NCBI GenBank assembly: GCA_963812255.1
Contig: CAWEUM010000005.1
Span: 2,339,730-2,403,729 of the forward strand
Direction: 5' to 3'
Length of the DNA stretch: 64,000 nt
Source: DATJGR01 sp963812255
Lineage (GTDB): Bacteria > Pseudomonadota > Gammaproteobacteria > Pseudomonadales > Azotimanducaceae
The notes under the pieces were generated by a model, which saw only the letters and a list, made by a program, of their open reading frames with translations, ran no database searches and had not been told where the DNA came from. Positions 60,752 through 64,000 of this stretch are shown here, one piece after another. The translations under genes and the position numbers were made by a program. Each line of letters starts with the position of its first letter. The stretch's first letter is position 1.

Positions 60752-60853
60752 GCCTAACAACGATTGGACGCCAAAGTATCGCAAAGAAAAACGACGTCGC
60801 GTCGCCTATCTCGCGTGATCGTGGATCTTCGCGAGACGCGTTCACAGTCCTAG
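60752..60853 (-). repeat. attC-like site 8, truncated
   Basis: GCCTAAC at 60752-60758 continues AACGATTGGACGCC, but no partner core is found before repeat copy d begins at 60854. The site is cut by the repeat segment. Confidence 0.5.
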
Positions 60854-61393
60854 ATGGGACCCGTCGCACTCGAAATCGGGGTGTGCCGGGGTCGAGCCTA
60901 TTCGAAAACGTCGCGATCTGGGACCCCTTTGCCAATCCACAGCCCAACATCACCCTTTGCCTCACGATCGCCACGCACCACGATGCAGCCTCACATTGGC
61001 GCTGGATGGGGGCAATCATTGCCCTTTCATCCATTCAACAGCCATGCCGTGATGCGGTCGCGTAGCCGTGCCAGTTCGGTGCGCGTCAGTGGTCTGTCGT
61101 CTTGTTCGAGGCGTTCGACGCGCGCCTTCAACTCTTTGATCTCAGCCAACAGGTCGACCACTGGTCTCTCCACCGTCATGCCTTCTTCGCAGCGCGGCGC
61201 TTGCGCATCAGGTCGCGTTGGTATGCCTTCCTATCGAAGGTGTTGTCATCGGAGGGATTGTCGTCGATAAGCGGCCGAGGGCGTTGTCGAGCCGTTCAGC
61301 TTGAGTGCGCGACAATCCTTCCGGGGCGTCGACCCGCGCCCTAAGCATGGCGGCGAGCAGGTTGAACCAGCGGCGCCTCGGCAGCACGATACC
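60854..61393. repeat. GGGACCC-paired repeat, copy d, with long extension
   Basis: GGGACCC (60856-60862) and GGGACCCC (60920-60927), then about 460 bases nearly identical to copy c. One extra base near 61331 keeps a minus frame WFNLLAAMLRARVDAPEGLS, RTQAERLDNALGRL open here while copy c is shifted, so d is the better-preserved copy. Confidence 0.75.
61027..61179 (-). CDS. Small coiled-coil protein in the duplicated segment (copy 2)
   Basis: 50 residues, same as at 54840-54992 (MTVERPVVDLLAEIKELKAR...). Leu heptads in the first half. Preceded on its strand by a frame ending QRDLMRKRRAAKKA that overlaps its ATG. Family unknown. Confidence 0.45.
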   Translation of the reverse strand: MTVERPVVDLLAEIKELKARVERLEQDDRPLTRTELARLRDRITAWLLNG

Positions 61394-61485
61394 AACTGGC
61401 GTTCTCGACGACGTCGCCGGGCGGATGGTTGACGCGATCGTCGCGAAGGAATTGACTGTTGCGTCGAAAATCGTGGGAGATCCCC

Positions 61486-62085
61486 ATGCGCTGCGTACCA
61501 CCAGTGTTGTTGGTGTTGGGTTCGATCGTCCCAGCGGGACTAGTCGCGATGGCTGTGGCCGCCACACCGCAACCGGCTGCACCGCTGCTGAGCCTCGAGA
61601 AGGCGCTCGGCGGTACTTGGGCGATCACCGAGACCTTCGCGCCGAGCACCGAGAATGCGGATTCTATCGAGACACCGAACGGCGGCACGGGTCACGGCGT
61701 CGAGGTGTGGCGATCAGGTCCTGGTGGCTACACATTCATGGAGGAAGAACGTAACGCAACGCCGCAGGGCGACGTGTTCATCGTCGGCTACATGTGGTGG
61801 GACGCGACGAAGCAGGCGTTCGGTGGTATGGAATGCAACAGTCAGTGGCCGCGAGGGTGCGATCTCGACGCGGCGCTGTCGCGCGTGGTGCTCGATTGGG
61901 ACGGGTCGCGACTCGTCGTCGATTTCAAGAGCGCGAAGGACCCCAAACGGCTCGCCTGGCACGAAGTGTTCTTCAACATCACTGCGAATTCGTTCGACCA
62001 GACCGGCGACGTTGGAATGCCGGACGGCACGCTGAAGCGCTGGGTAACGATTCACGCGACGCGCCTAGCGGACGCGAAGGGCTGA
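61486..62085 (+). CDS. Secreted lipocalin-like protein (DUF1579-like pattern)
   Basis: 199 residues. Signal peptide (MRCVPPVLLVLGSIVPAGLV...AVAAT). Then LSLEKALGGTWAITETFAPS, EVWRSGPGGYTFMEEERNAT, VFIVGYMWWDATKQAFGGME, alternating strands ending VTIHATRLADAKG: a small beta-barrel with G-x-W near the start. GGGAGA at 61475-61480 supports ATG 61486. Plus-oriented within the minus-oriented array, so probably not a standard cassette. Function unknown. Confidence 0.7.
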   Translation: MRCVPPVLLVLGSIVPAGLVAMAVAATPQPAAPLLSLEKALGGTWAITETFAPSTENADSIETPNGGTGHGVEVWRSGPGGYTFMEEERNATPQGDVFIVGYMWWDATKQAFGGMECNSQWPRGCDLDAALSRVVLDWDGSRLVVDFKSAKDPKRLAWHEVFFNITANSFDQTGDVGMPDGTLKRWVTIHATRLADAKG

Positions 62086-62093
62086 TCGAAATC

Positions 62094-62115
62094 GGCGCCG
62101 CAGCTCTGCGGCGCC
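62094..62115 (+). terminator. Strong hairpin after the lipocalin-like gene
   Basis: GGCGCCGCAG-CT-CTGCGGCGCC: a perfect 10-base stem, 8 bases after the stop. No T-run follows, so it may be a weak or Rho-assisted terminator. Confidence 0.55.
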
Positions 62116-62259
62116 GTTGGGCATGTCAACAGTGCGTGGCGCAGATTTCGGCGCCTGCGCGCCTTCAGCGCACCAGTTCGATCTCGCTCGGTCGCCACGA
62201 CTTGTCGAAGAACGGCTCGAGCGGGCCGTACAGTCCGGCGTACCTCGCGGCGAATCCGT
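62116..62259 (-). other. Coding remnant downstream of the S51 peptidase gene
   Basis: A minus frame overlapping the peptidase stop reads ELNGFAARYAGLYGPLEPFF, DKSWRPSEIELVR and stop at about 62166. It looks like a C-terminal gene fragment but I do not recognise it. Confidence 0.3.
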
Positions 62260-62949
62260 TCAACTCTTGGTCCCTTGGCCAAAGAGCTTCCAGTATCCTT
62301 CAGAGACGACTTCGACAGCGCCATCGACCACTTTAATGGCAGTTTCGTCATCGATCGCGTACGCCGGACCTTCGATACCTGCCGCCCATCCTTCGGCGGC
62401 AGCCATGTTGTTCCGCGGCAGATCTGGGTTGTCCAAGTGCGGGAAGATCGAGAAGCCGACGAATCCCAGCGTCACGTCGTCACCTGTGATAGATGGCTTC
62501 GACGCGACGAACGCCTCTCCGATACAGGGTGTCATCACCATGCTTCCGGCACTCAGTCCCACCCAGACGATTTGGTTCAGCGACGGCAGCAGGTCAGCGA
62601 GGCCCGACTGTCGCATCCAGTGGCACAGGTACATGGCGTCGCCGCCATTCACGAGTAGCACGTCGGCCTCTCGTACCCAGGGGACCCAACGCTCCTTGCC
62701 GATGGTGGGCAGCGCAGTGAGTTCCAGCACTCCCAAGGACTTCCAGCCTAACTCGCACATGGGGCACCGGGGCTCACGGCCGCTAATGAATAGCCATGCG
62801 TTGGCGGGACGATTGCCGGTTGGGTAGCCGTATCCGGCGGTGGGTATGCACAGAGCGCTGGAATCGGCAATGGGTTTGCCCAGGAGCTCGACTAGGGCGT
62901 TGTGGATGCTCATGTTCTTGACGCCCGCGGAGGTGAGTAGAAGTTTCAT
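62260..62949 (-). CDS. Peptidase S51 (dipeptidase E/cyanophycinase-like)
   Basis: 229 residues. VLLVNGGDAMYLCHWMRQSG near 97-116 and WVGLSAGSMVMTP with nucleophile S133 (G-x-S-A-G), then FSIFPHLDNPD with candidate His. ATG 62949 (MKLLLTSAG) is preferred over the longer frame. These Ser peptidases release Asp-containing dipeptides or degrade cyanophycin. Minus-oriented like the cassette genes; attC-like site 9 lies 170 bases upstream. Confidence 0.82.
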   Translation of the reverse strand: MKLLLTSAGVKNMSIHNALVELLGKPIADSSALCIPTAGYGYPTGNRPANAWLFISGREPRCPMCELGWKSLGVLELTALPTIGKERWVPWVREADVLLVNGGDAMYLCHWMRQSGLADLLPSLNQIVWVGLSAGSMVMTPCIGEAFVASKPSITGDDVTLGFVGFSIFPHLDNPDLPRNNMAAAEGWAAGIEGPAYAIDDETAIKVVDGAVEVVSEGYWKLFGQGTKS

Positions 62950-63118
62950 GATTGGTGTCCGGTAGTGCGTGTCTGAAGCGGGACGCTGCCCGGCCGAGTT
63001 GTGCGCCCCTCGTAGTGTCATTCGACATCGAGAAAGATCCTCGCCCTGCTCGCGAGCTGACCAGCAGTCTCCACCCTTGTTCGATATTCCAGATATGGCC
63101 TCGCCACGGGGTTGTGTC
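62950..63118. other. Spacer between the S51 gene and attC-like site 9
   Basis: 169 bases with no convincing gene; unusually long for a cassette leader. Confidence 0.3.
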
Positions 63119-63215
63119 GCCTACAGCCAGCACCGGCCGCGCACCGGACAGGCGACAAGTTTGCGGATGGCAATTTGTAGCTGGCTGGGGCGTCGGCTCC
63201 AACGATTGGTTGTGC
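63119..63215 (-). repeat. attC-like site 9 (degenerate cores)
   Basis: GCCTACA (63119-63125), GCCGCGCACCGGACAGGCGA, GCTGGCTGGGGCGTCGGCT and GTTGTGC (63209-63215). The middle matches sites 6 and 7 closely; the outer cores have drifted. Confidence 0.6.
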
Positions 63216-63269
63216 GGCACCTTCACGGTGATAAATGTCCTCTCTCGGAGACTAAGACGGCTTCTCGTC

Positions 63270-63809
63270 TCATTTGATCCATTCCTTGCGCAACAAACCA
63301 AAGACTGCTTCGTCGCAGAACCGGCCCTTGATGAATTGGTTACTCCGCAAAGTACCCTCGTGGGTGAAGCCTAGTTTTTCAAGAACTCTTCTAGAAGGCG
63401 CGTTCTGCCAATCGGTGTGGGCGCGAATTTTTTCCAATTGCGGGTAGTTCGCAAAAGCCTGGTCAATGACCGTCGATGCTGCTTCGACGACAAAGCCACG
63501 CCCCCGCAGATCGCCATGAATACCGTATCCAATGACAGCGATCCCAAAGTGGTGCTCGAACGTTAGGCTGACGACTCCAACTACGACACCCAAATGGACG
63601 ACGGCCCAATTCGGTCGGTCTACTCGACTTCTCGCGCTCATCTCGGCAACGAAGCTCTCGGCATCGTATGGCGTGAAATTCGAGGGTACCGTGGCATTAA
63701 ATCGCTCCCATGCAGAATCGCTGCTCCAGTACGCAAAGACCGCGCTCGCATCTTCCTTCGTGAACGGCCTCAGCATCAGATTAGCGGTATCAAACCGATC
63801 TAGGGTCAT
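63270..63809 (-). CDS. GNAT acetyltransferase (RimJ/RimL type)
   Basis: 179 residues. DRFDTANLMLRPFTKEDASA, VSLTFEHHFGIAVIGYGIHG, DLRGRGFVVEAASTVIDQAF (acetyl-CoA site R/Q-x-x-G-x-G/A reads RGRGF) and NAPSRRVLEKLGFTHEGTLR. RimJ/RimL-like enzymes acetylate protein N-termini; cassette relatives include aminoglycoside acetyltransferases, but no such specificity is visible. Minus-oriented between attC-like sites. Confidence 0.87.
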   Translation of the reverse strand: MTLDRFDTANLMLRPFTKEDASAVFAYWSSDSAWERFNATVPSNFTPYDAESFVAEMSARSRVDRPNWAVVHLGVVVGVVSLTFEHHFGIAVIGYGIHGDLRGRGFVVEAASTVIDQAFANYPQLEKIRAHTDWQNAPSRRVLEKLGFTHEGTLRSNQFIKGRFCDEAVFGLLRKEWIK

Positions 63810-63904
63810 CTCGACAGCATTCCGTCACCTGACGCGAAGAGCCACAACAGGAAGGTTGCCGACCCGATCGCACTGCCGTCTCGGGTGCCGTCCGACCAGT
63901 CCAC
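63810..63904. other. Spacer before the GNAT gene
   Basis: 95 bases upstream of the GNAT start; no gene seen. Confidence 0.3.
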
Positions 63905-64000
63905 ATACCTAAACGCTCTCAAACGTCGTGGTTCATCCCTCCTCGCACCATCCCCTGTTACTACAGAGCTTGACGGAGCCCCTCAGGGCGTGAGTTAGGC
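63905..64000 (-). repeat. Putative attC site 10 at the window end
   Basis: GTTAGGC forms the last seven bases (63994-64000). ATACCTAAACGCTC at 63905-63918 may be the partner core. The inner arms are weak, so only the right core is firm. It suggests the array continues beyond the window. Confidence 0.4.

Noticed and set aside
1..64000. CRISPR array
   Set aside because: No regularly spaced short direct repeats were seen; the recurring elements are attC-like sites and IS ends.
1..64000. tRNA or rRNA genes
   Set aside because: No cloverleaf with a T-loop GTTCGAATC plus acceptor pairing could be found by eye, even near the integrase stub.

Overview
The window looks like a chromosomal segment of a high-GC Gram-negative bacterium. 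Outer-membrane proteins ending in Phe, lipoproteins with lipoboxes, periplasmic c-type cytochromes, a full-length cyclic beta-1,2-glucan synthase and a wax-ester-synthase-type acyltransferase all point to Pseudomonadota. A gammaproteobacterium of the Steroidobacter/Nevskia kind is my guess, but no rRNA or tRNA gene was seen to settle it.

From 1 to about 39.8 kb the gene order is dense and mostly intact. It begins with the end of a cardiolipin-synthase-like gene and a run of general-stress genes: a glycine-zipper lipoprotein, a ferritin-like protein, superoxide dismutase, a LuxR-type regulator and a lone receiver. A PQQ-type sugar dehydrogenase lipoprotein follows. Next is a minus-strand cluster joining the 8.3-kb cyclic glucan synthase gene to small membrane stress proteins (DUF883, holin-like, DUF1328) and a soluble histidine kinase. 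An outer-membrane cytochrome-porin/cytochrome c4 operon, a hemolysin-III-like protein and a WS/DGAT acyltransferase come after it. A second stress block (about 22.7-31.2 kb) has DUF1488, a Cys-repeat secreted protein, a transglutaminase-like protein, CsbD, BON proteins, two lmo0937-type peptides, a frameshifted AsmA gene and two Crp/Fnr-like regulators, one of them frameshifted. From 31.4 to 37.0 kb a tightly overlapped operon carries DUF3604, a parvulin-type isomerase and three HupE/UreJ-like membrane proteins. DinB, AhpD-like, SDR and DUF1330-like genes close this part.

From 39.8 kb to the end the character changes to genomic wreckage and cassette-like DNA. There are decayed genes (sulfotransferase, nuclease, dioxygenase halves, integrase, terminase starts), nested IS110 and IS3 remnants, IS91-type transposase ends, a 149-bp MITE-like element, four copies of a repeat with paired GGGACCC motifs, and a block at 45.7-47.0 kb whose genes look actinobacterial.

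The main discovery is a set of integron attC-like sites (GCCTAAC...GTTAGGC imperfect palindromes of about 75-110 bp) between small unrelated genes. At 49.1-50.6 kb the cassettes read on + (SRA-HNH nuclease, dual-specificity-like phosphatase). At 56.4-64 kb they read on - (membrane protein, CPT-like kinase, VOC protein, zinc-ribbon membrane protein, HXXEE protein, S51 peptidase, GNAT acetyltransferase). One attC is split by an IS110-family element. No integron integrase is in the window; if the right-hand array is canonical it should lie beyond 64 kb. Defence-like genes sit in the same region: a TIR-TolB-TPR protein, a truncated Thoeris-like TIR protein and the SRA-HNH nuclease.
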